Shown here piece by piece: positions 22,809 to 37,100 of a stretch of 64,000 nt of DNA. Under the pieces are notes generated by a model. That model was not told where the DNA came from and ran no database searches. It saw only the letters and a program-made list of their open reading frames with translations. The stretch is from Ampelocalamus luodianensis (taxonomy: Eukaryota; Streptophyta; Magnoliopsida; Poales; Poaceae): assembly GCA_036346255.1 (NCBI GenBank), contig CM070639.1:3730001-3794000 (forward strand), written 5' to 3'. The position numbers and the translations under genes were made by a program. Numbering within the stretch: the first letter of the stretch is position 1; each line of letters opens with the position of its first letter.

Positions 22809-24780
22809 AAACTTAGAGCACCTCAACCATAGGACACGATCAACCGAATTGGATAATCACCGAGAACAACTGCCATTCACAAAGCCCCTTGAAATCAAGT
22901 TTTTGGAGAGGGTGTAGAAAAATACATTTAATTAAGAAGGGTATAAATGCAAGATGCACACACAAATCCTCACAACTTGCCGACCAAACCAATAGACCTG
23001 AGACTCGAGTTGACATTATTTTTTCTACTACTGGCCGAGTGCCGTACGTTGTAATGGATTTCGAATAAAACATAACATAAGTTATAAATTTAGAAAATCA
23101 ATATACATAAATAGTTATCTCTAAAAATAAAAGTTTTATACATAATTTACATCCAAGTAATAAATCACATAGAATCTTATCACAAACACAAATAATCTAA
23201 TTATCACGTAGATCATTCAAGTATCTTATACATAATTATTACCGTCTAGGATTTTATCCAACTCCAAGCATAGTAGAGGTTAAGTATGGGTCACTTTCTC
23301 AGGCTGCCTCTATCATACCATTAGATGCACCTAATTTTTGTTTTCATTTGATCCGCATTTGCGCATTGGATTCCACTGTTCCCTCCATGTGAGACCCAGT
23401 TCGGTCCCTGTCGGAATTTCATTTCATGCACTCACGTACAGTACAGCCGATGATCCATCCATACGATTTTCCTTAGGTTTCTTCTTTGCATATATAAATC
23501 ATTTTATAAAACGATAGCGATAATCCTTTCATTTTGTTCTGCTAAATCCGGAGATATCATGGACCCGTGCGAGGACAAACCGCAGCTAGCTGAACCGAAA
23601 TAGCAGAATAAATAGCTTATATCTGATATGCGTATCGATTGAAGCTGAAAAATTGTATCAGATTCTTGCCACTCTTGGCTTCAAATAAGCTTCAGCCATG
23701 AAGCTTAATTTACTAGTTATACCCATGCAATTCGGCGAGGGAGAAAGTATATTTCTATCATCTATGATTTTGCATGAAGGCAGTGCTTGTGAATTGTAAT
23801 GCAGACACTTACACTTGAGTCACTGGGAATAACCGGTCGAGAAGCTAAATTAATTTTGCTGCAACAAACATGAATGCGGTCGAGCTTCTTTACCGAGCAC
23901 CATTAGCTGATGTGTCAAAAGAAGAGAATAGATGGAACAATGCTTGCACAATGTAGTGTCAGGCAGAGAAAGAAGCCATGGCATGCAACCAAAAGCAGAG
24001 ATTGGCATGGCAGAAAAGAAAGAAACAAGGAAAGAAAAAAAAGAGAAGCAGCAAAAGGGAAAGGAAGGAAGACACTGGGCAATTTGATTTGCTCCCGATT
24101 TGATTCTCTCTTAAGCATACGTCCTCTCTCTCTCGTCTTGGATTCACAACATGCTAAACAAAGGCTACATCCAGTGGCCTCTGTACATGTTTTTTTTTTT
24201 TTTTGCTTCAGATGCTTGTAACTCTGTATAGACTATAAAATACTTCAGTTTTTTCAAGTTGGTAGTAACTATGGACTAATTATATAATATACTGCAAGTT
24301 GTGTTAATATTATTTGCAGCAGAAATGGCTTTCCTATAGTGTGAGCCCCAGACGGCCCTATGCACCCTATTTATCATTAAAAAAAGGTCATGAATTTTGG
24401 CATATCTTCAAAAAAAAAAATGTAAGAAAGGCAGTGTCACTGATTCCAGTTGATTGTGTGGTGTTTGCAGGAAAACTTTACATAAACCTAAAACAGTTTC
24501 GAACTTTTCATCTAATTATATGGGTGCTCTACAGACTACAATTCATCCATGCAATTAGCAAACAGTACAAGCAGGTTCTTTGTATAATGCATTATACTGT
24601 CCCATTCGTACACTCACACTAATGAGTCCTTTTAGTTCTCATCATGAAATGGATGCAATCCAAAAAAAATTATAAAAAAAAGACACCAATTTGACCACAC
24701 CGCAAGGGCCCACACCTGACACACCCCTCCCTCCCTCCTCTCCTTCTCTCCCATCAGTCATCACACTCTTCTTCAGAGCC
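22809..24780. other. Intergenic, no gene recognised
   Basis: AT-rich sequence with A and T homopolymers (T run about 24,189-24,204; A run about 24,410-24,420). Open frames on both strands are short and without domains. The last few hundred bases approach the NEK promoter and turn C/T-rich. Confidence 0.55.
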
Positions 24781-24890
24781 ATCACCGCATCACACCTCTC
24801 ACGGACCCTCTCTCTCTAGCCCTGTTCCTTTTTCTCTCTCCTCGGGGGCCTTGCCCTTCTCTTCTCCCCTTCTTCTCCCTTTGCCTTTGG

Positions 24891-24900
24891 GCTATATAAG
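24891..24900 (+). promoter_or_regulatory. TATA box of the NEK kinase gene
   Basis: GCTATATAAG lies in a C/T-rich region, followed about 180 bp later by the leader's splice donor. Plant transcription normally begins 25-35 bp downstream, which would place the start near 24,925-24,935. The pyrimidine-rich context (Y patches from 24,720) is typical of plant core promoters. Confidence 0.65.
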
Positions 24901-25049
24901 CTTTGGGGGATTGGAAAGGAGGCTCTGGGCAAGTTTGAACCCATCCAAAACCCCATCCTTTTTCTCCCCTCTGTTTCCCTCGCTGCCTCTTCGACTCGCA
25001 GCTATCCCCTTTTGTCTTTCTCTCCGTCTCCGTCACCGTCTCCGATCAA

Positions 25050-25073
25050 ATGGGGCGAGATCTGCGTGCGTGA
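25050..25073 (+). other. Upstream ORF of 7 codons in the NEK leader
   Basis: ATG GGG CGA GAT CTG CGT GCG then TGA, ending 4 nt before the leader intron donor (GT at 25,078). The only other sequence between it and the main ATG after splicing is the short second leader exon, so it could reduce translation of the kinase. The reading is direct; any regulatory effect is inference. Confidence 0.5.
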
Positions 25074-26005
25074 CACCGTAAGTCCACCAAAGCCTGCTCC
25101 TTTCTGATCGGAGAGTGCTTGTTCTTGGATCTTTCAGGTGGTTTTGGTGAGTTCTCGGAGAGTTGGAGTTGGCATTTCAGGTTCCTGAGCTTGCATTGGG
25201 TTGCTCTTCTTTTCTTTTTGTTAAGTTTTTTACTTGCTTCCCTCGATCAGGTGGAGTCGTGGAATCCATTCTTCTTTTCTGGTGATATTTTTCGAGTGGT
25301 TTTGGTGTGTTCTTCGAGTTGGCTTGCTTTCTCTTGGGAAAAATTGGATTTTTTTGGTTGCTTGGATTAGATCAAGGGTCCTATGCGCCGTCATTTGGGG
25401 ATCATTTTGCTGTCTTTGAATATTTGGTGTGCTCATGAAGTTGGCATTTGGGATTCAATTAATAAATTATTGGGGTAGTTTGATTATGAGTTGGTAGCAC
25501 TTGTGGTTGGGGCTAATTTTTCTCCCCTTCCCTTGAATTTTGATGCGCTCTTGAAGCTGACATTTCGGTTCAAAGCTCCATTCTTTTCTTTTTAGAACAG
25601 TTTAGAGTTGTCGGCAGGTTTTGTCACTAAGTGCTTTTTGCATCCGTAATTTCGGATCGCTTGTCTTTTCCTAAGTTTTCTTTCATGTGAGCTCACGTTT
25701 TACCTCCTCTTCTTTTCCCCCAAATATTTCTTGGAGCGGTAGCAACTTTGCGATCCATTTATTTTCTCTGAAAAATACTTCTTTTTTTCTCTAACTAAAA
25801 TTGTGTTGGTCTTAAGGTTTTAAAGGTACTTCCTAAGTTTAGAGTGTATGCTGAACCTGCCATGTGCTAACATTGGAGTTATGGAGTACTTCAATGCACT
25901 TGTTGTTCCACCTTCTTCACCATTTCTTGACCAAAGTTTTGATTTTTCTCCAGGACAGTAAAAAAAAACGCCTTGCTGTGTGTGAGCTACACAGACTCCA
26001 GAAGG

Positions 26006-29000
26006 ATGGATCAGTATGAGGTACTGGAGCAGATTGGGAAAGGAGCATTTGGTTCTGCACTGTTAGTGAGGCACAAGGTGGAGAAGAAGAAGTGAGGCTG
26101 ACTACCACTATCCTTCACTAACAATCTGGTCAAAGTTTCATTTCAGCCATTTTGATCATATGGAGCTCTGTATGTCGTGCAGGTATGTGCTGAAGAAGAT
26201 ACGGCTTGCGCGACAAACCGACCGCACACGCCGGTCTGCCCACCAGGAGGTAAAGCAAAGCATCTCCGACTTCATCTTCATAAGCTACACTTTCATAATT
26301 TGGTACCTAGCTATGATTTCAAGGAAAACGCCTTTTGTTCACCAAGACTGGATTGTTGATGTCATTCTTGGTACAGAATAGTTAGATGTGGCCAAGATTT
26401 GGTTGTTTGATAAATTACCGTGTTCATGGTGATGCTATTGTGTTTAGTTCGGCTAGTGGTGAACTGATCTGAAGCTCTGAACTTAGAAGATATATTGTCT
26501 TATGTTATACTGCTTTTTACTGATTTGCGCGGAAATATTCTCCATGCAGATGCAGCTTATTGCGACAGTGAGAAATCCATTCATCGTTGAGTACAAAGAT
26601 TCATGGGTGGAGAAGGTAGGTAAAAGGACAGGAAAAGAGGAAATTAACACGTAGGGAGGGTGAAATAGCTTCAATTTTTTTATCTATTATGCTTTTTTTT
26701 CTTCTCATTTTTTATCTTTGAAATTTCAGGGTTGCTATGTCTGCATTGTTATAGGTTATTGTGGGGGAGGAGACATGTATGTATTTCTGTGATTGTCAAA
26801 TATCCTTTTAAATTATTTGTTGACGACTTTAAGTCCCTGTAGCTAACACAATCTGTATTGATCCAGGGCTGAAGCTATTAAAAGAGCTAATGGTGCCTAT
26901 TTCTCTGAGGAGGTACAGTTTGTAGCCTTGCTTTCATTTTGGCATATTTAGCTTGTTCTGCTGCATCCAAGAACCGCTCGTTCAACTATATTTTCATTTT
27001 GCAGAAGATTTGCAAGTGGCTTGTGCAACTTCTCATGGCTCTTGATTATTTGCATGCAAATCACATTCTTCACCGAGATGTGAAGGTCAGTAACAGTGCT
27101 TCATTTGGAGCACACGTTGATACTTATCTCTCTGAGGCATGGTGACAATGTATACTGAAGCTGCTAAATTTGTTTCAGTGCTCCAATATTTTTATTGCCA
27201 GAGACCAAAGCATAAGACTTGGTACGTAGCTTAGTCCAAGGAAAAGCACAATACTTTATGTACGATTTTAGCAATCCTCATAATGATGTAATTCCAAATA
27301 TAAACAAATGCAGGAGACTTTGGGCTTGCAAAAATATTGACTTCTGATGATCTGGCATCTTCCGTAAGTACTTCAAATATTTTTCTAGTTTTCCTGTACA
27401 TATTCAATGCTGTTTTTAGTAGTATATTGCCCTCAACACAGGTGGTAGGAACACCAAGTTATATGTGCCCAGAACTTCTGGCTGATATACCATATGGCAC
27501 CAAGTCTGATATTTGGTCTCTAGGTATGTATCACTTCTATGTGAGAAATCACTTTCCTGGACCAAGATAGCAAACCTGCGATTCATTACCTAAATTTATT
27601 TGTTTCAGGATGTTGTATATACGAAATGACTGCTCTCAAGCCCGCGTTTAAAGCTTTTGTAAGTCCCTACCTTGACTTCTCTTAGATGCCAACGCATGCA
27701 ATTTGTTTATACGTTGTTTCAACTTGATGGTTTAAACTACAAAATAACGCCATGTGTACCTTTCTGCTTGTATAGTTAGATATTTATTTGGCATGTTTTG
27801 GATGTTTATGTCCTATTATTACATTAATAAACTTGGGATTGTTACTACCTGTTACTAGATGCTCATTGTATTACATATATTATGTAGCCAAGTCTATTTG
27901 GGTATATATTTATACTACTATATCTGTCCTGATAATCATGATTCTCCATGAAATTTATGAGGGTCCGGTTTCATCATTTCTTGGCAGGACATGCAAGCTC
28001 TGATTAACAAGATCACAAAGTCAATAGTATCACCATTGCCCACAAAATATTCTGGTGCCTTGTAAGTTCGTTAGCGAGTAATGTTTTATTTTTCACTACA
28101 TTTTGCCTGTCATCTTGCCTGAATGGAGCATGCTTCTCAAAGTTTTGCTTCCTTTCCTTCATACAGTAGGGGACTTATTAAGAGCATGCTGCGGAAAAGT
28201 CCAGAGCACAGACCAAGCGTAATTCCACAATACTCTCTTTACTAATCAATTATTGATGTGAATGTAAATTCATTTTCTCTGATGTAAATATTCACTAAAT
28301 GTCCTGTACAGGCTGCAGAACTGCTCAAACACCCACAACTTCAGCCTTATGTCCTTCAAGTCCAATTGAAATCTAGTCCTACTCGCAATATACTTCCTAT
28401 CTATCAATCTCTGACCAACAAAGTTAAGAAGATGACATTTCCTGATGATATAGCTGATTCCGTGCGCAGAAGAATGGCCAGGAGAAACTCTTTGGGAAAT
28501 GAAAGGATTGTAACATTTAGCAAACCATCTCCTGAGCGGAATTCTATTAGCTCTACTCGGAGCATCAAAGAATACACAACTACTCAGAGTGTCAAAGAAT
28601 TTTCTATTGACAGCAGTCATGTTGAGGACGAGGTTACCAGTAAAGCCATCATAACAAAGACATCAAGCATCCTAAGGACTCCCAAAAGTACTCCCGCCAA
28701 GACATTCACAACTAGAAATTGGCTTGAACCTCCAAAAACATCTTATACCAGAACAAACCGTGCTGAGGTATTTTCGAATTGAGCTTGTTCTATGTTTTTT
28801 ATGCTCTTGATAATACTGATAAATGTGTCCTCCATTTGTTTGCAAAGTGCCATAGTCCTCGATTATCGCATGCACATGCTCACTGCATACTACTTTGATG
28901 TTAATCTGATTAAGCTTATCGTTCAGTCAGCCTTTAGTCTTCTAGTTATTAATAAGTTCTTGTCATGATGCATTTGTTTATCTGTTATTTTTTGGCTTTA

Positions 29001-29668
29001 GCATGATTTTGCATTTGCACGACTTGCTACCTTTTTTGGTTCGTGTTGAAACAAATGGTCCGATATTCATTGAGCTTCTACTTCCTCCTTTACAGCCCCC
29101 CTCAAGAACACCTCTAAACAAAAGCGCTCGACCAGCTCGAAGAGTATCCCTCCCGCAGCCAACATATGGAACACCCATCAAGCGCAACATCAGCATTCTG
29201 GACCGGTTGGACTCCCCCGATGTCTCCGTAAATGCGCCTCGGATTGACAGAATTGCGGAATTCCCCCTAGCTTCGTCTGAGGACCCCTTGCTTCCCATCC
29301 ACAAGCTCTCTTTAGCTCATGGCTCGTGCTCCACACCTCCGTTCATCAATCGGTCGATCACCAAGGACAAATGCACAATCCAGGTGCTACGCACGGATGG
29401 GGACAACGGGAGCGACTCCTCAGGCCGCAACACCACTGCTGTCTCAAGCCGAGGGTCCAATGATTCCAGGCAGCAGCGGTTCGACACTTCGTCGTTCCAG
29501 CAGCGTGCTGAGGCGCTGGAAGGGCTGTTGGAGTTCAGCGCGCAGCTGTTGCAACAGGAGAGGTATGAAGAGCTGGGGATCTTGCTGAAGCCGTTCGGCC
29601 CTGAGAAAGCGTCTCCCAGGGAAACAGCCATCTGGCTCACAAAGAGCTTCAAGGAGACGGCATCGTAG
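26006..29668 (+). CDS. NIMA-related protein kinase (plant NEK), 590 aa
   Basis: Fourteen coding exons: 26,006-26,091; 26,183-26,249; 26,550-26,615; 26,730-26,776; 26,867-26,912; 27,005-27,085; 27,179-27,221; 27,314-27,363; 27,442-27,523; 27,609-27,658; 27,988-28,061; 28,167-28,218; 28,312-28,767; 29,096-29,668. All are GT-AG and in phase. A leader intron spans about 25,078-25,953. The kinase domain covers residues 4-262: glycine loop GKGAFG (11-16), catalytic Lys33 (YVLKKI), HRD at 127-129, DFG at 147-149 and CPE at 171-173 in place of APE, as in NEK kinases. All catalytic residues are intact. The Ser/Thr-rich tail ends in LEGLLEFSAQLLQQERYEEL, the conserved C-terminal motif of plant NEKs. 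Plant NEKs phosphorylate tubulin and act on microtubules in directional growth. It converges with RHD3 copy A, 1.5 kb downstream. Nothing appears broken. Confidence 0.95.
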
Positions 29669-31162
29669 CATCCTCTTGTTTAGGCATCACTAGAATCTCC
29701 ATTTTTGTAATGCGCAATATAGCTCAGGTAGTTGAAACGGTATTAGGACTGAAGTTTAGCTGCTGGGAGGCAACACCATCTCAGTGTTGCCCTAACTTAA
29801 GGTTACTTATTCTAGCTAGTGCCCCAGTTCAGTAGTAGTAGAATTGCAAGTTGAACTCAGGATCTGGCAAGATCTTAAACCTTGCAATCATGTTGCACTA
29901 AAATGTAGGGTTGGAGATCCAGTTGGCAGTAGGCTGTGTGGGTCTCCGGCCCTATTTTCTTGAGCAAAGGCTGAAGAATCCTATGCCAGGATCCCCTGAT
30001 TCCAGCTTCCTCTGAGCTATACTATGCCTCCTCAAGGCACTCCAATTACAAGAGCAGAAAATTTTATTTATGTTATTCTCGCTGACCCAATGCATGCATG
30101 GACGATGGATACATATCACATACCATGTACCTAGCCTTGTGTATTGTTGATCTGTAGCTAAACTGAACCATTGCCTTGTGATCATCTCACCTCACAGCTA
30201 GCTGCTACCAAACAGCAGCGGCCATGTGGTGATGCAGGGGGCAGGAAAACCTCAGGCTTTGTACAAGCCGAATCTCTCCATGTGCCCTGCCGCTCGGTTC
30301 CCTCCCCCGTAGTCACCTGTATGTGATGTATCTCCGTGCCAGCTGGGAGGAGAAAACAATGGCTGCTTGGATCTTGGGAGACTGCAGGCATGGGGCATGT
30401 CTTGGCTCCATGCAGGCGTGCAGAGGCAATACCATGTAGAGAACAGTGTTCTTGTCTTCTGCACCTTGGAAGGTTATGGGTGGCTACTAGTCTCGAGTCT
30501 TGGGGCGTTGTTATCTTCACCGTGCAACCCTAGCATCGTTAAGTGTTGATCCTAGAAGTGAGTAATTAACTATGTGCAAATAATACATGTATGTACATAA
30601 GGTTACTAGGATCTCGATTTGTATGAATTATACATTCTTGTGAGGCCATTCCGATCATGATCCTGTATAGGATCTTAATTAGGTAGAACAATATAAAATA
30701 GTGGCTTAGACCATGTAATATTTAGAATCACGATACCAGGATCATACGATGAGACTCTAGGATCATGATTCTGACAATCTCCGCAGATTTTCACAACCAC
30801 GACCTATCCAAGCATATATCATGAAAATGTAGACTGCAAGGCTATGAAAAAGATTGAAAAGACTGGTTCAGATTGTTTTTACATTGAATAAATCCTAGGT
30901 TTTCCAACCGAGTGGTTCCTCTATGCTTCTATACATGCTGAAAAATGGCATTTAGTAGCAATTTTTTGTCCATTCTACAAATCAGCCCTCCTTACAAAAT
31001 TTGCGAGAGAAGGGTGCTACCGTGCTACACTAATTATTCTCTCTTGATATCTACTGACGGAAGATCATTACTATGATCAGTGCTATATGCATTCAAATTA
31101 GGACAACAAAAAATCCCATACCTTCCAATTGGACAGTATATACCAGCTGACCCCCGTATGGA
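29669..31162. other. Convergent 3' intergenic region
   Basis: Lies between the ends of the NEK (+) and RHD3 (-) genes and should contain both 3' UTRs. The 30,190-30,545 part is moderately GC-rich, with short open frames but no domain. A short inverted pair, 'gatcatgatcctgtat' (about 30,653) and 'ctaggatcatgattct' (about 30,757), could be the ends of a small DNA element; I did not find its target duplication. Confidence 0.45.
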
Positions 31163-34100
31163 TCACACTATCGAGTAAGCACTGTTGGACTCGTTGTCAG
31201 GCTCTACTATTGGTCTTGGTTTCTGGTCCTCAACAACGTTCCTGGGTGATGACACGGTGGACGATGACGAGGATGATGACGAAGACGCCGCCACCCTGCG
31301 CACCGGGCTCAACGGCATGTGTAGCCTCCGCAGTTCGCTCATCGGGCTTTTGGGGCTCAGGAGCAGCGGGGGTGGATGTGGCTGTGGCTCCGGCTGTGGA
31401 GCTTCTGCAGGCTGAGGGTAGTGTTGTCCTTGTTGTTGCTCGGTTGCGATTTTGTTTAGGAGGTTCTGCAATGTGGGTACTAGTTTTGCTGAAACAGAGA
31501 TAATCCCAGGAACCTGCAGAATAAGATCAACTCATTTTATCATCAGTTTATCTCGGAACGGACAGAATTAACGCCAGGTAAGAACTGATATAACATTCTT
31601 TCTTCAGATACTACGCAAGGCATTAACTTAGAAGACATTGTCTTATTCTAACTTGTAAGCTACATGCACATGTGCAGTACTTATCCTGAAGTTTTGTTCT
31701 GAAGTTTTATAAACATTAAGGATCAAGTGTTGTTCTGTTCTTCAAGACAATGAAACTTTTGGAATAAATAACCAATGGTAGTATAAGTTTTTGCCGAGGG
31801 ACAAACATATCACTCATATCAGTATCACTGATCTAAATAAAACAGTTTAATGAAGAAATGTACATATTATGCAACTACATGATTATGACACTGTCAGATG
31901 ACAACTCGTGCTACGCTTCCATTCAATGCCATTCGTGCAGATTAGCCCTCCCTTTCTTTCAGTAATAATAGCTACTAAGCTAGGACCCATGGAAACAAGA
32001 AGTACGTCCTGCCAGTGCAAAATGAGTTACATTCATCACTGTGTAATGTGCTTTTGGTGCAAGTCGAATAGCTGGACCAGTTGTGTTATGAAGCAAGACG
32101 GTACCGGATACTTTCGTCAACATGGGGTCACCAAGAACTTCAACTGTGGCCACCACTGCAGTTCGAGGATAAGCTATCTCGCCACGAGAAGTGTAATGTT
32201 ATGGAGCAAGGCGCGGCGACTGCAACAGACGCGTGGACAGTACTGTGGTACTGTAGTGATGCATAAACAGCAACAAGTACGGTAGTAGCATGTGAATAGT
32301 GCCCATGGCACTGTAGCACTTTATTTTCCATGCATAGTTGATGATTTTTCTATGATAAAATATAGCTGGTTAGGTAGGTTATTTTGGGATTCCTTATCTA
32401 TCAAGTTATTATTATGAGTAAAATTTTATTTATTAGAAATATTATTTTTAATAGTTGAAAAGATTAGATTGGATTGATAGATTTTCTTATAGATTATTTC
32501 TTAATCGTTAAGTCGGGTTGTCCTTATAAAAGGGATATCATGTATTCATTATCAATCTAAGCAACGAGAAATCAAAAGTTCAACTAAGTCTCAGCCTCGC
32601 TACCTCCCTCGCTACCTCGACAAGAAAGAGCCCGCTTCGGTTAGATGAAGGCGAGTGCCCTACCCTCGGTCCTCGGATCCATACCCAACCAACGGCCACA
32701 ACAATTGGCATTTGGGTGAATCTACATGGCAATATGGCATTTCAAATTTTTAATGATGGCAAGGAAGTGGAAGTTGTACTACACAACCACAGTTAATGAA
32801 AACAGAAAATAGCTTTCCACAGTTAGCAATCAAAATTTTGGCAAGATGGTTCAATAGGTAATGCAGGTTTCTGGTCTCTGAAATCTGGCCGTTCTGACGC
32901 AACATAGTCAGTTGTCAGGATATGTATAGTAGTAGAAAATTGGTTGAGACGTGTAGGAATTATTTTCACAATTTATCATACTACAATGAGAATAAAACTA
33001 CAATTCTTAAACTCAGCTTCGTATCAAGTGTTCAAAATCTTACCACGCCATTTTGGAATTCTCTGCTGATATCTAGCTGCACTGCTAAAGCTTTGGCCAG
33101 TAAATAACCCACAAATAGCAAGAAAAGATACATGGGATTCCTGGTCAGCAGAACAGAATGGCACTGTCATGTAATAGTTTTCAGTGTGTGTAAAGAACTG
33201 CTGCACATAGTGCAGCTAATGAACCAAGTACCTTAGAAGCACCATGATCTCATTAAAACCGAGAACAGCGATAGCAACAATCGCCCAAGGAGGAGGCAGC
33301 CTACCATTACCACGCCTGTGAGCTTGCTGAGAGAGATGAAAAGTCAAGTCAAAGATAAGAAAATAAGACTCTATTTCACCCACTAGGAAAAGATTACTGC
33401 ATCATAAGTGATCCAATTTATTGAAGGGAGTATTAAAATCTTCAAACTGCAGATTTCCCTAAATGCGACCTTCTAGCGGCATTCTAACGGAATAAACAAT
33501 GCAGTGTGCAGATCTCCTGCGTGTTCTCGAAAAACAGAATAAACAATGTGCTAGCAGAAAATCTCTTATTTGTAAATACACAACCAGAGACCAAAGCTCT
33601 GTGGTATGACATGCATACCTGTGTGGATACTGCTTGAGTAATGGTGAACTCAGTTTCAGCTTTGAATTGCTTCCACAGTGACTTGCACTGAGCTGGAGTA
33701 ATGAGTGTATGCTTTGGAGGAACCTGTTTCGAGAGTTCCACAAAGTGATGGTTCTTTGGTATACGCACTTCTATTATTTCTGCAGGAAGAACAAATAAAC
33801 AGAAACCTACCTCTTCCCAAGTAGTTGAAGCAAGTGGATCAGCAGAAGAAGCACTTGCACTCTTTGATGCAACAGAACCATCCAGAAGTGTTGAAGTGAG
33901 AATGTTTTCAATCCTATCTGGTTTGTCATCCCAGCGAATGACAGCCATTACAGACAGAAGTTTGAGAGCCTGCAACATAAGTGTAAGAGCATTTAACAAC
34001 AACAAAAAAAGAGTGAGAGTTTATTTGTCATGGTGAGAAGGGCATGAGTCCTATACAGCAGATCGAGCATCCTTTGCAATTGCACGGACATCTTCCTTTC

Positions 34101-37100
34101 CTGTCCAGACCCTTGGAATTGAATCCTTGTCGTGACTAAACACCGTTGTGAACCTGGCAATAACAGGAAACTTTATCAGAAGGTTGTGAAATTGATTAGT
34201 ACAAGGAACAAGAAACAGAGAATTTCGACGACCTCTCCTTCATATGCATCAAAACTTTGCCAGCTTCTTCTTTAGCTTTATTTTCCACGATACTTCGGGC
34301 ATAATCCTTTAGGTTTGACACCATTACATCTGACGATGTGCTTTCCATTTCAAACCCAGAGAGGGTTTTCAGAAACTCCGCAGGACGGCCTCTGTCTCAC
34401 GTTTATAAAGGTTTCTTATTGATGCCCAGGTTGCTTGGCCTGCAGCATCAAAAAGGGACTCCACAGGCTCGGCAAGTGCTTTTCTTAGTTTCTCCTGCAC
34501 GTACACAAAACTTTAATTGTTACCAATGGAAACCAGTGCCGTAATATATGCCAAAGGAAATCTAAGAGAAGTATGTCTTCAGAAACTAATGAAAAGTCTT
34601 TCTTTTAGCTTGCCATACTTAACCTTAGCATGGTTTGACAGTTCTGATAGCTTCCCTTCACGAATTGAAAGCTCATGGTCTTCAATATCACGCCGAACTT
34701 TATCTAGTATTTTAGAGTAGTCCCAGTCCGCTTGCTTGATTACAGCATCTAGAATAGAAAGACTTATCAGATTGCAGTATCACTTCAAAATATTGGTACA
34801 ACAAAGGAAACTGTTGGACATAATGCTCTTTAGACAACGTAGCAAGTTCAAGTTGCTGTTCTTTGTAGGACATCATACTACTTCAATTCAAGTATTCAAG
34901 ACTATTACATTCTTCAATGGTCATATAGACACAATATCCCTGGAATAAATTTTATCATCCCTGAGCATTTATAATATTTATACAAACTATCAATAATGAG
35001 CAACGAAAGAAGTTTACCTGCACACCCTTGATCAAATTCGTTGAGGGATGATTCAGTAGTCTCTCGAACAGATGCTGTGAAACCTTTTCCACTCTCCAAA
35101 GAATGATTAAGGTCAGTTTTAAATTTTTCAAGAGCCTTTGTGCGCAGATGATTCAACATTTTCTGGAACGCAGGTTGGACAAGCTGGGGTTGGGACAAAA
35201 TTAGCAACAGAGCAGAAAAATATGTACAAAGAAATGATGCGTGCCAAAAAAATATCAATAGTATTTATGTGTAAGAAAGAATATTGGCATCTGCTCTTTA
35301 ACACCAGATGAACTTTTCAGAGTAGCACAATGGTTACAGCAATTTTAATTCACAAGGAGATATACTATTCTTTGGTGAGAAAAGAATACTGAAGTACAAG
35401 AGTGCCTTACATTCAGTATTCTAGATTCCAGCTGCTGTCGTTTTGCTGTCCTAACAGCTTCATCAAAATAGACAGCTTCTTTGTCATACCTAAAAAATAA
35501 TGATTCACATCTCAGTTCTATTTATGAACCGAAGTTTACATCGCTAAATATTGGATTCACTAGAACCAAAACAAAACAGTAAGATTACCAACTTCTAGCT
35601 TCAATGTATGTACTTTGGTCACAGAAAAAAAAACATACCAGTATCTGTGAATGCCAATTTAAGAAAGCAGAGCGACAAACTATTATTAAGTCTTTGGTAA
35701 ATATACCAGTGCAGATCTGTTCTCTATGTTAAATATTTCAGGAGTGTTGGGAATTTTAGAAATTTCCTATATGAAGTACATGTCTATTCAGTCTATTGGT
35801 AGATGTATAGAACATAAAAGGCATATATATGACAAAGTTTATGTTACTGTACTAATAGATTGCAAAGTTGCAAGCACTAGGAATCATGTTGAACAAACCA
35901 CCAGTGTCAATGACTCAAATCACACAAGGGCTTACTCTTGCATGTGAACATCCACAATATAGCCAAGTTTTTTCCCAAAGCCGGGTGCTGGACCTGACTG
36001 GACAGCATTCTCCAAATCCAGCCAATCCTAAAGAGGATTGCAAACATATTAGTGAGCCCAAAACCTCTCTGAAGGTTAAAGGATCTTTATGTGGCAGGTT
36101 CTTACCGCATCTGAGGTTAGGCATCCAAACTTCTTGTTTGCAATTTCATCACACCGCACTGTAGCAACCATTACCTTGCATGATGAAACAAATGGAAATA
36201 AATCATCGACTAACAAGTTTGAGTTGTTGCTTCAACTAAATTGTTAATGTTACTTTACCTCAGCATAACATCTATGCTTGTACTCACAGGTAACTATTTT
36301 AAATGATCATATTTGAGATGCTTCATGCCAATTGTTGATTTCATGTTGCATTTAAGATAATTAGCAAGATAAACACTTTAAGAATATCAAAAAAGTTTGA
36401 GAAGACTTTGCATCGACAGGATTAGCATTATATAGGTCTAGGTACAAGGCGCTGCCATGCAATCTCTTTGCCAGAAAATTCTATGACTGTTAACAACAAT
36501 TTTTCAGAGGATGGCTTCATAAAAAAAAAGGTTAGAGGATTGGTGTGGCATTACTCTTTCCATGCAGAATGTGGATTTATTGATGCATGTCGCACATCAT
36601 TTTATGTAAATTTTAATGTGCACAACAACATTATGCACCTTAAATCCTTAATGATTCATGCAATGTAATACTGATCCAGCATAGGTACCTTGTGAGCAGG
36701 AAGATCAAGATCCCTGTTCTCTCGGATAACTTTCCAAATCTGTTGTGAACTAAACAAAAAACCTGAAGCAGGAACTACTCCTCTCCTATCACCTGCAAGA
36801 CCTCCTGGTGCAATTGAATTTGCAAATCTCTGCCTAAGTTGTTGAACCTGGTTGAGGTAAAGGTAAGGTGCTTGAAAAACAATATCTTTAGATTCCCCTT
36901 TTTTATTTGGACACTTTCTGTTGTACTTCTATACAGAAAATTTTCTTTACAGACAAGTTTCAAGTCATTTTAAAGTACCTGTTCTCTGAATTGCTCTTCT
37001 TTTTCTTCAAAACTGGGCAATGCAGTGACTTCCACCTTAATATTGACAAACAATGTTATAATCAGCAAAATATAAATATTTTTCAAGATTCAATAACAAA

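Noticed and set aside
31514..33043. Second complete Copia-like retrotransposon in RHD3 intron 21
   Set aside because: Only a single LTR-like unit is present; no second LTR, primer site or coding domain.
34531..34560. miR399-like 'gccaaaggaaatc'
   Set aside because: Only a partial match to the mature miRNA, no hairpin, and it lies in an RHD3 intron.
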